Assembly: GCF_963668385.1 (NCBI RefSeq)
Contig: NZ_OY764327.1
Coordinates: 3,754,501 to 3,818,500, forward strand
Origin: an uncultured Carboxylicivirga sp.
Lineage (GTDB): Bacteria > Bacteroidota > Bacteroidia > Bacteroidales > Marinilabiliaceae
Length of the DNA stretch: 64,000 bases
Direction of reading: 5' to 3'
Shown: positions 35,220 through 45,300 of the stretch, piece after piece
Layout of the letters: the number at the start of each line of letters is the position of its first letter
How positions within the stretch are numbered: the first letter of the stretch is position 1
Made by a program: the position numbers and the translations under genes
The notes under the pieces: generated by a model
The model's database searches: none
The model's input: only the letters and a program-made list of their open reading frames with translations
What the model was told of the DNA's origin: nothing

Positions 35220-36380
35220 TTAAAAGCTTAGTATTATTTGCTCTCCTTCTTCGTCTTTAGGGCTGATGGGTTCGGTAACTGATTTTCCTTTTGAGTCGAT
35301 ATATTTTAACTCATACTTTTTGTCTTTAGCCAGAGAAAAAGTCAGGTAACGATTCATATCATCTTCCGATCCACTGGTAAAACCACTGTCGATGGTGTCG
35401 CCATCAAGCGTTAATTGAACTTCGGCTCTTACACGGTTGTTTCCGCTGATGCTACATTGATCGCCCAATAACATTACTACTCTAACAGGAATTCCATCAA
35501 CAACTCCTAGGTTTTGTTCAGCATAATTTTTCTTGTAACGCTCAGTTTCGTTGGTAGCATAAACGTATTTGATGTTTTCGTCCCAAACCAATGGAAACGA
35601 TAATCCGGTAGGTTTGTACGAAGAAGCATAAATCCACTGATAAGCATCATCGTCGTTTGCTTTGCCGGCACGTTCCAAAAACCAGGCTTCGTCCAAAGTG
35701 CCTGATGGATAATATTCGGTAAAGTGCCATCCTCCGTTTACATAAACTTCAACCCAGTTGTGATTACCCGAGTTGTTGTACCAGTTGGGAGTACCTGCCA
35801 CACGTGCCGGAATGCCAACTGCACGGAAGGCATCAACCAATAAAATAGATAAACCGGAACAGGATGCCATATTAATATCCATCGATTCATATGGACTTTG
35901 ATCAGGCTTGTCGCGTTTGGTGTTGTATTCCACAGTTACTTCTTTAAGAATATGGTTGTTTACAGCCCACATGGCTTCTTCCATGTTTTTGGCATCAACA
36001 ACAAACTTTTTAAAACGTGTGTAGAAATCAGGACGCCAGCGATCTCTTCTTTCGTTTAAAGACGCATATGGAAGCACTTCGTTAAAGAAAATGTCTTTAT
36101 CTAAGTCTTTGGCCCAAGGAAATTCTTCGCGGGCAATGTATGCATAATCGATATTTTCAGTCAGAAACTCAAAATCCAATGTTTTCAAGTCGCGTTCCGG
36201 CATATATCTGATCAGGAATTTAGCTGCTTCCTGTTGTTCGCCATCATAATGATTGATGACTTTTTCCAATACAGCTTTGTTTTCGCCACTTAATTCAAGG
36301 GCTTTTTTTAATTCTTCATCATAACTGCTGCACGAAAATGATAGTACAGCAAGCAAAACAAATAAAATTGATTTATTCAT
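35220..36380 (-). CDS. Transglutaminase-like lipoprotein
   Basis: 386 residues. Lipoprotein signal ending LSFSCSSYDEE. The acidic run near the Cys weakly suggests surface exposure. A transglutaminase-core domain lies at about 165-230: the Cys motif MASCSGLSILLVDAFRAVGIPARV (C174), the His motif NHNWVEVYVNGGWH (H207) and a following acidic residue (E222). Such bacterial domains are generally cysteine peptidases or amidases. The N-terminal ~150 residues are helical. It starts 2 bp after the GH2 gene and 8 bp before the C69 gene, a proteolytic block within the glycan operon. Confidence 0.85.
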   Translation of the reverse strand: MNKSILFVLLAVLSFSCSSYDEELKKALELSGENKAVLEKVINHYDGEQQEAAKFLIRYMPERDLKTLDFEFLTENIDYAYIAREEFPWAKDLDKDIFFNEVLPYASLNERRDRWRPDFYTRFKKFVVDAKNMEEAMWAVNNHILKEVTVEYNTKRDKPDQSPYESMDINMASCSGLSILLVDAFRAVGIPARVAGTPNWYNNSGNHNWVEVYVNGGWHFTEYYPSGTLDEAWFLERAGKANDDDAYQWIYASSYKPTGLSFPLVWDENIKYVYATNETERYKKNYAEQNLGVVDGIPVRVVMLLGDQCSISGNNRVRAEVQLTLDGDTIDSGFTSGSEDDMNRYLTFSLAKDKKYELKYIDSKGKSVTEPISPKDEEGEQIILSF

Positions 36381-36382
36381 GT

Positions 36383-38932
36383 TTAGTAGGTGTTAATAAC
36401 AGATTTAACTTGTAATTTGGATTTTAAATCACGTATTGGAGCGTTGCTGTTAAAGCTGATTTTGTATTCTTTGTTTGGAATCATATCGAAGTAGTTATCC
36501 GACCACTTTCCATTGAAACCATCTGCAATAATCTCGATGTTTTTAACAAAAACAGGACTCTTCAAGGTTACTTCAGCTGAATTTCCGCTCTCTTTAACCT
36601 GAATGTCGATATCGGCATTTTGCAAAGCCAAATTCTTCACTTTAGAGAATAAGAAAATTGTTTCGGTTTGGTTAGAATCGTATTGCGTATTCATAACCAA
36701 AACAACTTTGTTTTTGGAATGATTGCCGATTAACTTGCTCAAAGGTGTATCAAGAATAACATCATTGGCATTTGCTTCCAATGTAAATTTTTTGTTTTGC
36801 TCCCAAATAACAGTTCCATCTAGCTTTATAATTTGTAATGAACTGCTCACCTTAGTATCGGTAATCTTATCCGAAATCAGATGAATATTCAGATTTCCAT
36901 CTTCTACAACAGCAGATGTGATTACAGGTTCATAGGCTTTTTTGATGAAATATTGCATGGCTTTCCAACGACCGTAATAATCAATGCCCGACCATGAAAC
37001 TACCGGCCAAACATCGTTTAGCTGCCAATAAAGACTTCCCATACAGAATGGTTTGTTGCGGCGTTGTGCTTCAAAACCAATTCTCATTCCTTCGGCTTGC
37101 ATTATCTGATTCAGGTATACAAAATCCTCAAAGTTGTTCGGCATTTTGTAATCGCGCTGCATGTATTCCTTGATGGTTACATTTCCAATAGAGCTCTTCT
37201 GATGCGTTTTCATCACATCCGATTCGATATCCCAGTCTTTTTCTTCCGAAAATTCTTTGATAGTTTCCATAGGAGGGAAGGACTGAAATCCGAATTCGCT
37301 CATAAAACGGGGAACATATTCATTCAACTTCTCAAACTCATGTTTACCCCACCAAACACCCCAGTAATGGTTGTCGGCAATTTTCATGTCTTTTACATCG
37401 CCCCAATTACTAATGGGTGATGAATCGTAATAGAAACGTTGAGAATCCAACTCTTTGAGTTTATTTGGTAAAAGCTTGTTGAATAGTTTATCATATCCTT
37501 CCAAAAGTTCTTTCTGATCATCTTCGGTATAACCGTATTTATCCTGCCAGCCCCAGTTGTGCCATCCTACTTTTACTTCGTTATTACCGCACCAAATGGC
37601 TAAACTAGGATGGTTTCGAAGGCGTTTGATATTGTAATCGGCTTCTTTGGCAACATTGTCTAAAAAGGCATCATCAGATGGATACATGGTGCAGGCAAAC
37701 ATAAAATCTTGCCACAAAAGAATCCCTTTTTCATCAGCTAACTCAAAGAAACGATCATCTTCGTATACGCCACCGCCCCAAAAGCGAAGCATATTCATGT
37801 TCGATGCAAGCAAATCATCAAAATTATTCTGATAGATGGAGTCAGTCATTCTACCCAAAAAGCAATCGTTAGGAATGTAATTGACACCACGCATAAAGGT
37901 TGGAATGCCATTTACTTTAAAGTAAAAACTCACACCTAAGGAGTCTGGTTCATTGATTACCTCAATGGTACGTAAACCAATTTTTTGTGTTTTAGAATCC
38001 AGTAGCTGACCATTGGTTTTTAGTAGTGATGTGGCTGCATATAGTTTTTGTTCACCCATTCCATTGGGCCACCAGTACTCTGGTTTGTCTACAGTTATAT
38101 TGATGGAAGCTTTGTTGATACCTTTCTTTAAATCAACTTCTTTGTTTGTTTTGATAGCATCGCCAAATGATAATGAAATAGTTGCTGTTTCGGCTACTGT
38201 TGCTTCAATTTCGTATTCGAAAGATAGTTCAGCTTTCTCTTCTGTTAGTGATTTTTGCACAAAATGAACATCGGTTATGCGGGCATCGTTCCATGCATTT
38301 ATTTTAATGGGTCGCCAAATGCCGGAAGTCACAAAACGAGGACCCCAATCCCAACCATAATGATAAGGAGCTTTACGAGTATACACACTCAAATGTTCTT
38401 CCGAACGATCATTGTCGGCAGGGTATGTATATTTCGATTTTTCGTACAGAGGCATCGCCGTTTTAATGGGCGAGTGAAACAGAACTTCCAAATGGTTTTT
38501 ACCTGGCTTAAGGTATTTCTTTACCTTGCTCGAAAAGGCCACGAACATATTGTCCGAACTAAATAATCTCTGTCCATTCAATGTTACATCGGCATAGGTA
38601 TCCAATCCCAGAAATTCCAATTCTATGTTGTCGAAATCGAGTGTTTCTTTATTAATGCTAAATTCGCCACTGTAAACCCAGTCTTTATGTTCAATCCATT
38701 GTACACTGTCTTCGTTGGTGCCATAATATGGATCGTTTATAATGCCAGCTTTTTCTAAATCGATATGGACATTGCCTGGCACAGTTGCCGGATGCCACTC
38801 TTCTTTATCAGCTTGACGAAAAGTCCAGTCGGCTTGTAATTCGTAACTTTTTATCGATTGATCGCCAGATGAACAGGAATACAGAGCTATAAAGCCAAGT
38901 ATAAACGATAGTTGTAATAATTTGTGTAGCAT
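36383..38932 (-). CDS. GH2 beta-mannosidase, lipoprotein
   Basis: 849 residues with lipoprotein signal ending IALYSCSSG. Full GH2 beta-mannosidase architecture: N-terminal jelly roll (WHPATVPGNVHIDLEKAGIINDPYYG), Ig domain, then the catalytic barrel with acid/base E452 (WCGNNE) and nucleophile E546 (FMSEFGFQSFP), in line with Bacteroides thetaiotaomicron Man2A. It removes the beta-1,4-mannose from Man-GlcNAc2, the step that follows alpha-mannosidase trimming. The lack of an acidic run after the Cys suggests the periplasmic side. CutC gene 97 bp upstream, transglutaminase gene 2 bp downstream. Confidence 0.95.
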   Translation of the reverse strand: MLHKLLQLSFILGFIALYSCSSGDQSIKSYELQADWTFRQADKEEWHPATVPGNVHIDLEKAGIINDPYYGTNEDSVQWIEHKDWVYSGEFSINKETLDFDNIELEFLGLDTYADVTLNGQRLFSSDNMFVAFSSKVKKYLKPGKNHLEVLFHSPIKTAMPLYEKSKYTYPADNDRSEEHLSVYTRKAPYHYGWDWGPRFVTSGIWRPIKINAWNDARITDVHFVQKSLTEEKAELSFEYEIEATVAETATISLSFGDAIKTNKEVDLKKGINKASINITVDKPEYWWPNGMGEQKLYAATSLLKTNGQLLDSKTQKIGLRTIEVINEPDSLGVSFYFKVNGIPTFMRGVNYIPNDCFLGRMTDSIYQNNFDDLLASNMNMLRFWGGGVYEDDRFFELADEKGILLWQDFMFACTMYPSDDAFLDNVAKEADYNIKRLRNHPSLAIWCGNNEVKVGWHNWGWQDKYGYTEDDQKELLEGYDKLFNKLLPNKLKELDSQRFYYDSSPISNWGDVKDMKIADNHYWGVWWGKHEFEKLNEYVPRFMSEFGFQSFPPMETIKEFSEEKDWDIESDVMKTHQKSSIGNVTIKEYMQRDYKMPNNFEDFVYLNQIMQAEGMRIGFEAQRRNKPFCMGSLYWQLNDVWPVVSWSGIDYYGRWKAMQYFIKKAYEPVITSAVVEDGNLNIHLISDKITDTKVSSSLQIIKLDGTVIWEQNKKFTLEANANDVILDTPLSKLIGNHSKNKVVLVMNTQYDSNQTETIFLFSKVKNLALQNADIDIQVKESGNSAEVTLKSPVFVKNIEIIADGFNGKWSDNYFDMIPNKEYKISFNSNAPIRDLKSKLQVKSVINTY

Positions 38933-39029
38933 AAGACTGAGTTTTTATCTATAGTTACCTGTTGTGAATTCAATATTTGTTGCTAGACTAAATGATGAAA
39001 AGAGAAGACTAACTTCTATCATCTAAAAC

Positions 39030-39785
39030 CTAACAACCTAATTTATTTAGCTTTTTAATGACTTCAACTGCTTTTGCAATTTTATCTGCATCTACAGTTT
39101 GTTTCATATATTCGTCTGAATCAACGTTACCCATGTTTAAGTTTGGATTGAAAAATTCCATTTTTGACTTAACCATTTTAATGGCCGACATATGATACTC
39201 CTGCGCATTGGTACTTTTCTGCAGTTCTTCCATGTTTGATGGATTAACACCGCTTCCTACCAATATATTGATTTTCCCCTGGGCCAGTTCAACCAGTTCT
39301 TTTATGATCTCTTTGCCTTCGATGGCCGTATTTTTTGTGCCCGAAGTTAACACGGTATCAACCCCAAGGTCAATTAAATCAGCAAGTGCCTTTTTATAGT
39401 CGCAAGTCATATCAAACGCTCGGTGAAAAGTAAACTGCATTGGAGCGGCCAACTCAATTAACTGACGGGTTCGTGGTTTGTCAATAGTTCCGTCTGAATT
39501 TAAAATACCACTTACCACTCCGTGAACTCCCATCTTTTTAGCTTCGATGATATCCTTTTGAATGATGTCAAATTCATCATCTGTATATAAGAAATCACCA
39601 CCGCGAGGACGAACAATAATAAACACATTTGGATGTCCTGTTTTTAGTGCAGCTTTAACGAAGCCATAACTAGGAGTTGTGCCTCCTTCTTTAACATTAC
39701 TGCACAGCTCCAATCTGTTCGCGCCCAATTTTAGAGCTTCTTTAACGCCTTCGATGCTATACGTACTTACTTCTAATTTATACAT
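39030..39785 (-). CDS. cutC: CutC family protein
   Basis: 251 residues, cytoplasmic TIM barrel. Family motifs: LEVSTYSIEGVKEALKLGANRLELCSNVKEGGTTPS at the N terminus, IIVRPRGGDFLYTDDE, VSGILNSDGTID, FHRAFDM and ILVGSGVNPSN. CutC was named for copper tolerance, but that role is disputed. Its presence inside a glycan operon, between the DeoR regulator and the beta-mannosidase, argues for a sugar-related reaction on an imported product (inference). No signal peptide, so it would act after uptake. Confidence 0.88.
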   Translation of the reverse strand: MYKLEVSTYSIEGVKEALKLGANRLELCSNVKEGGTTPSYGFVKAALKTGHPNVFIIVRPRGGDFLYTDDEFDIIQKDIIEAKKMGVHGVVSGILNSDGTIDKPRTRQLIELAAPMQFTFHRAFDMTCDYKKALADLIDLGVDTVLTSGTKNTAIEGKEIIKELVELAQGKINILVGSGVNPSNMEELQKSTNAQEYHMSAIKMVKSKMEFFNPNLNMGNVDSDEYMKQTVDADKIAKAVEVIKKLNKLGC

Positions 39786-39885
39786 TGTATTGTTTTACTT
39801 CTTTCTACTTCAAAATCTTCTTCATATTGCAAATTGTCAAGTGTTTGCCAATGTATTTGGATTAATCAGTTAGTGTTAGATCTGG

Positions 39886-40647
39886 TTAAATAACTTGTAA
39901 TCCACTCAGGTTTGTATAAGGTCTGAGAATTGCATTATCAGGATCTAATTCTGTTATTAAAATATCAAGTTTCTCTATCGGAATAATATTGAAATTCTGA
40001 ACAGAGTCTAGTTTCTCACTTAATGCTACCGAAACAGTTTTTGCGCTTCGTTCAGCCATTTTTCTTTTTACTAAAACCTCTGATCTGTCAATGTCGGTAA
40101 GACCTCTATCTATACTTAAACTTCGGGTTCCGATAAAAAAGATGTCGGCATTTACTTCGTTTAATAGATTTAAGGTGTCGGTACCTACCGTTATGGGTAC
40201 ATCCGATAAAAATTCACCTCCTAAAAAGTAGGTGTGCACATTTGCTTTTGATAGTAACTCCGATGCCACCGGTAAGCAGTTGGTCATTACCGATAAACGA
40301 ATGTCGGAAGGCAACTGCTTGGCAATTTCGAGGTTGGTTGTTCCTCCATCAATAAAAATAAGCATATCATCTTTTAATAATGAAATGGCTTTTTGAGCAA
40401 TTAGTAGCTTCTCTTCGGCGGCAAACGATTTTCTGTCATCGTAGTTCATAGGAATATACGAATGGCTATCGTTTAAAATTGCTCCACCATGCACTTTGCG
40501 TATTAAACCTTTCTGCGATAATTCTTTTAGATCTCGACGAATGGTGTCTTCTGAAACATTTAAATCGATACTTAATTCAGATGACAATACTTTCGACGAT
40601 TGTTTTATTTTTTCGAGTATTATATTTTGTCTTTCTTCTTTCAACAT
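39886..40647 (-). CDS. DeoR/GlpR-family regulator, candidate controller of the PUL
   Basis: 253 residues. N-terminal HTH of DeoR type (SSELSIDLNVSEDTIRRDLKELSQKGLIRKVHGGAI, about 18-55) and a C-terminal DeoRC sugar-phosphate-sensing domain (IFIDGGTTNLEIAKQLP, YFLGGEFL, IFFIGTRSLSIDRGLTD). Family members usually repress and are released by a sugar phosphate. It lies between the PNGase and CutC genes and is the only regulator inside the locus. The usual Bacteroidota PUL regulators (hybrid two-component, ECF sigma/anti-sigma, SusR) are absent. Direct repeats flanking the divergent promoter are its likely sites. Confidence 0.9.
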   Translation of the reverse strand: MLKEERQNIILEKIKQSSKVLSSELSIDLNVSEDTIRRDLKELSQKGLIRKVHGGAILNDSHSYIPMNYDDRKSFAAEEKLLIAQKAISLLKDDMLIFIDGGTTNLEIAKQLPSDIRLSVMTNCLPVASELLSKANVHTYFLGGEFLSDVPITVGTDTLNLLNEVNADIFFIGTRSLSIDRGLTDIDRSEVLVKRKMAERSAKTVSVALSEKLDSVQNFNIIPIEKLDILITELDPDNAILRPYTNLSGLQVI

Positions 40648-40669
40648 GGTTCTCTTGATTTAAGGGTAG

Positions 40670-41899
40670 TTATTTAGTTAGAACAATATATGCTGATACA
40701 TTCCAATGATTCAATTCGTTTTCTGTCTCGGCTTGCGCCTCTGGAATGCTAATTGTAATTGTGTTTGTACCTGTGTGTAGGTTATCAACAGGAAAAATAA
40801 ATGGTTCAACTTGTGAACCCGGACACCAGTTCGAACGGGATAAATCCGAAGATGCTTCAAATTCTTCGATTTCCATTTCTTTGGTGTCGCCAGTATTTAG
40901 ATTGCCAACACGTGCCACTCTCTTTTTTGTCCATACACCTGAGTGAGGATTAAAACGACGGAAAGAGGCACAATCATCTCTCCAGGGTATATCTTTATAT
41001 AGTACATGGCCGTTAACAGAAACAATATTTTCCTTTTTTACAAATTCATCACCGGTACTGTGTCCTCCATGCCCTGTTGTAATATAATATAAGTGTGCCG
41101 ATGAATATTTCTGATCTAATTCAAACTCGCACGAAATGTCGTTACGATTAAAACCATCAAAGAGTCTTTGTGATTCGGCATATCTAACAGTATTCACTAA
41201 AGGAATTACTTTGGTTTCTTCTTGTGGATATACTTCGGCTTTGGTTTCTTCAAATTTGAGTTTTGCCGATAGTTGATATCCTTCTTTGGTCCAAACATCA
41301 ATAAACGCTCCGATCCAAAATTCATTTTCAAGTTCGTTGCATAGTTGAGTAATTTCTTGTTGCCAAGTTACTTTGTTTTCCCAATGAGGGATGTAAACGG
41401 GCTTACGTTTCAATATTTGAGGGTCGTGAGAGTAGTAGCCTACTCCGAAGGGCGTCATAAAGCGTAAAAGTTCAATGGAAGGTGAGTATTTGCCGATAGG
41501 TGTAATGCCGGTAAATAAATCCTCGTCCTTTGTTTCCTCATATATATTTACAAAGGAATCATGATTAGTCAGGAAATTAATTTGGCTTGAGGAAGGTATA
41601 ATAAATAGTGAACCTGTTTTATCCCAGGGATCACCTGCAGAAACAAGATTAGCTTCAATGCTGATGTCTGCATGTTTTACATATTTAGGTAAAGTCACTT
41701 TCTTAAGAATGATTCTTCCATTCTCTATTTTGATGATTGAATCATTGAGATTTGTGCGGTTTTGTTCCGGATTAAAGTTAATTGGTTCATTGTTGAAAAT
41801 GATAATTTCTTTGTCTCTTATTGATTTAAATTTGTTATGACAGCTGTAAGTTGCTGCTAAAATATATATTAATACTATTTGCTTGCAGGAAATTTTCAC
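40670..41899 (-). CDS. PNGase F-type peptide-N-glycosidase, lipoprotein
   Basis: 409 residues. Lipoprotein signal ending AATYSCHNK. An N-terminal extension (about 25-90) precedes the two-domain PNGase F fold: SAGDPWDKTGSLFII (region of the catalytic Asp), PFGVGYYS, FWIGAFIDVWTKEGYQLSAKLKF in domain 1, then TTGHGGHSTGDEF, NGHVLYKDIPWRDDCA, HSGVWTKKR and SRSNWCPGSQVEPF in domain 2. The enzyme hydrolyses the amide between Asn and the innermost GlcNAc, releasing whole N-glycans. It is the first gene of the leftward arm. It lacks an acidic surface-export signal, so its side of the outer membrane is uncertain. Confidence 0.9.
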   Translation of the reverse strand: MKISCKQIVLIYILAATYSCHNKFKSIRDKEIIIFNNEPINFNPEQNRTNLNDSIIKIENGRIILKKVTLPKYVKHADISIEANLVSAGDPWDKTGSLFIIPSSSQINFLTNHDSFVNIYEETKDEDLFTGITPIGKYSPSIELLRFMTPFGVGYYSHDPQILKRKPVYIPHWENKVTWQQEITQLCNELENEFWIGAFIDVWTKEGYQLSAKLKFEETKAEVYPQEETKVIPLVNTVRYAESQRLFDGFNRNDISCEFELDQKYSSAHLYYITTGHGGHSTGDEFVKKENIVSVNGHVLYKDIPWRDDCASFRRFNPHSGVWTKKRVARVGNLNTGDTKEMEIEEFEASSDLSRSNWCPGSQVEPFIFPVDNLHTGTNTITISIPEAQAETENELNHWNVSAYIVLTK

Positions 41900-41921
41900 G
41901 TCTGTTTAATTAATGTTTGTG

Positions 41922-42215
41922 CAAATTTAATACCTAAAATGCATGAATGTGCATGAAGATACTGTATTTTTAATTTTTTCACAAAAAATACTTAATGGTA
42001 ATTGTTTAATAGGTCATATAGATTTATTTGGAGAGAGACTTGGTTTAAAAATATTACTTTTTATAATTTTTTCATATGTATTGTTAATGTGAAGTTATAA
42101 AGGTAATTAGTAAAGTTTGCTTGGCGTTTGTGTGAATAATTTGTTAGTTTGTTTAATAAAGTGGTATAAAAATTGAGGTGAATTTAAAGTCGAATTAAAA
42201 CGCATAAAAACGCAT
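41922..42215. promoter_or_regulatory. Divergent PUL control region with paired direct repeats
   Basis: The minus strand carries TAAATTTG (41929 to 41922), an exact -7 box about 23 bases before the PNGase start. Just behind it, TGCATGAA occurs twice (41940-41947 and 41950-41957), a 10-bp period. Nearer SusC, AAAACGCAT occurs twice with the same period (42197-42205, 42207-42215). DeoR-type proteins often bind such tandem repeats. The rest of 41900-42334 is AT-rich, and I found no exact -7 box for the SusC gene. Confidence 0.45.
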
Positions 42216-42334
42216 TGAATAGTGCTTGAATTAATGTAAAAAAATGAAAACATGCGGAAAAAGTGTTTTGATTGCAGAAAGGTGCATTTTATAGAAAGTG
42301 TATCCATAAACTCATTTTAATTAATATTCATTAT

Positions 42335-45300
42335 ATGAAAAATTTATGGTTAGTTTTCCTGGCATTGTTTGCGAGTAATGTATATGCTCAAAGAACGGTT
42401 ACGGGTAATGTGACAGCGGTTACAGATGGATTGCCATTGCCTGGTGTTAACATTAGAATTCAAGGTACAACTACGGGTACAGTAACAAATTTTGATGGAG
42501 AATATGCAATAAGTGTATCAGAAGAAGATGCTGTCTTAGAATTCTCATTTATCGGTTTTAAAACCAAAGAAATTATAGTGGGTGATCAGGAAGTAATAAA
42601 TGTTGCTTTAAGTGATGACTCAGAATTATTAGATGATGTTGTTGTAACAGCTTTAGGTATTAAAAGAGAAAAGAAGGCTCTTGGTTATTCTGTTGCCGAG
42701 GTAGGTGATGAAGCTTTTGAAAGTGCGAAATCGGCCAATCCAATGTCTGCTCTTTCAGGTCGTCTTTCAGGTGTTCAAGTAAGTTCAACTGCTCAAGGTG
42801 CAGGAGGGTCAGCTTCAATTATTATTCGTGGAACCGCGATAGCAGATGGGTCAAATGAACCATTGTATGTTGTAGATGGTGTACCAATTTCAAATACCAA
42901 TTTTTCTTCTGGAGATGATAAAGGACAAGGGGGTATTGATGCAGGTAACGGTATGTCAGGAATAGCAGCTGATGATATAGAAAATATCTCAGTATTAAAG
43001 GGTGCGGCTGCGACGGCTCTTTATGGTTCTCGTGCAATTAATGGTGTAGTAATGATTACGACAAAATCAGGAGCCGGAGCAAATGGTACTACTGTTGACT
43101 TTAGTTCGAATACAACAATTGATCAGGCTCGAATTTATTCTGATTGGCAAAGAGAATATGGTCAAGGTACTTACGGAAATGCTCCTACCAATCGTGATGA
43201 ATCCCGAAATAACACATCTATGTGGGGGGCTCGTTATAGTGATATTAATAACTACACGGATTATAGAGGAGTAACTTCGCCTTATCAGTTTTACGATAAT
43301 GAAAATGACTTCAATAATCTTGGAGTTACCCTAAATAATAGTGTAGCCATTAATCACAATAATGATAATGCAACCCTACGTATGTCATATAGTAATCTTA
43401 AAAATACGGGGATGGTTCCTAATACTGAGTATGATAGAAATACTTTGACTTTAAATGGAACAACTAAAATATGGAATGATAAAATGGAGTTAACAGCAAA
43501 GCTTTCATATGTTGAAGAAAATTCAACTAACCAAGCTATTGGAGAGAGCCCATTTGCTGCCAATTTAATGAGTACACCCAATAATGTTCCGTTATCTGAT
43601 CTGATGAATTATAAAGACCCAGTTACAGGTATGCCTGTGGGATTTGGTGAATTAAACCAAAACGTTTATTGGAATCTTAATGAAATTAAACAGAAATACA
43701 GAAAAGATCGTGTAATTACAATGGCTCAGGCTAAATATAATTTTAACGATGATTTAAGTGCCATGGTGCGATACGGACAGGATTATGTGATTTATAAGTC
43801 AGAATCATTGTGGCCAATGTACACTCCTTGGTATGAAAGGGGGCGTCTTGTTATGGCTAATGCCCGCGATAATGAAACAAACATTGACGGATTATTATCT
43901 TATAATAAGGATTTTGGGAAATGGGGCTTGACTGCTAATGCCGGTGCTGCAATGATGGTTCAGGAGTATGACCAAGTAAACACCTTTGAGTCAGAATTCC
44001 TTAGCGATTCAATGCAACGTCCTGGTTTTGGTACGCAGCGTAGTATTTCTGCCAGTTACAGAAAAAGACAAATAAATTCATTGTTTGCAACTGCACAATT
44101 TAGGTATGATACTTTTTTATATATTGACTTATCAGCTCGAAATGACTGGTCTTCAACATTACCTGTCAATAATAATTCATACTTCTATCCATCGATAAGT
44201 TCATCATTAATTTTTACAGAATTATTTGATGCGCCATCGTGGTTTACATTTGGTAAATTCAGAGCATCTTGGGCTCAGGTAGGATCAGATACAGATCCTT
44301 ATATGACTCAAACATTTTACAACATTGGATCAGATAATCTTCCGGGTTGGGGAGGTGATGCCGGAAATGGTCAGATTGATGGAAATACTATTCCTAATCC
44401 TCATCTAAAACCTTCAATGAACGAGTCGGTTGAGGTAGGGATTGATTTAAAATTCTTAAATAATCGTGTTGGATTAGATGTTGCTTACTATAACTCAAAG
44501 GCAACAGATCAGATTGTAAGAGTAGCTGTGTCTCCGACAACCGGATATCGTAATGCTATTGTAAATGCAGGGTCTATTCAAAATGCGGGAGTAGAAGCAA
44601 CCTTTTATGCCGAGCCAGTTAAAACCAATAACTTTAGCTGGAATACGACCATCAACTATGCATACAATAAAAATAAGGTATTAGATCTTACCGAAGAAGT
44701 TAATCAGTTAACATTATTTGAAAGTTCTAATGTAAGTATCGTTGCTCGTGAGGGAGAAGCGTATGGTCAGATTTTAGGTACAAAGTATAGAAGAGATGAG
44801 GAAGGTAATATTGCTCTGGATGAAACAGGTCGACCAATGGTAACCAATGAACTTCATTCTTTGGGTAATGCTTATCATACAACTATGGTTGGATGGGTAA
44901 ATCAGTTTCAATATAAAAACTGGTCTGCTACACTTGTTGTGGATGGTAAATTTGGTGGAGATATTTACTCTAATACTGAATCTTCAGCTTATTCAACCGG
45001 ACGTCATCAGTCAACTCTGCAGCGCGAAAATTATAAGGAAGGACAAGTTTGGTTCCCAACAGAATTAGGTGGTGTTGGTACAACAGCTGCTCCTCAGGAT
45101 TTATACGCAGCTGTTGCTCGTGTTGATGAACAATTTATTTATGATGCCTCATACCTGGCACTGCAAGAAATTAATTTGACCTATCATTTGCCAGCAACCA
45201 TGTTTGAGAAAGTAAACTTTATGAGAAGCGCTTCAGTTGGAGTTTTTGCTCGTAATATGGGGTATTTGTGGAGAGCTACTGATAATATCGATCCTCAGGC

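Noticed and set aside
23716..38566. Many plus-strand frames of 60-118 codons across the leftward PUL arm
   Set aside because: They are antisense shadows of long, clearly recognised glycosidase and peptidase genes and lack start signals or families.
42272..42334. Upstream start of the SusC gene
   Set aside because: The signal peptide begins at the ATG at 42335.
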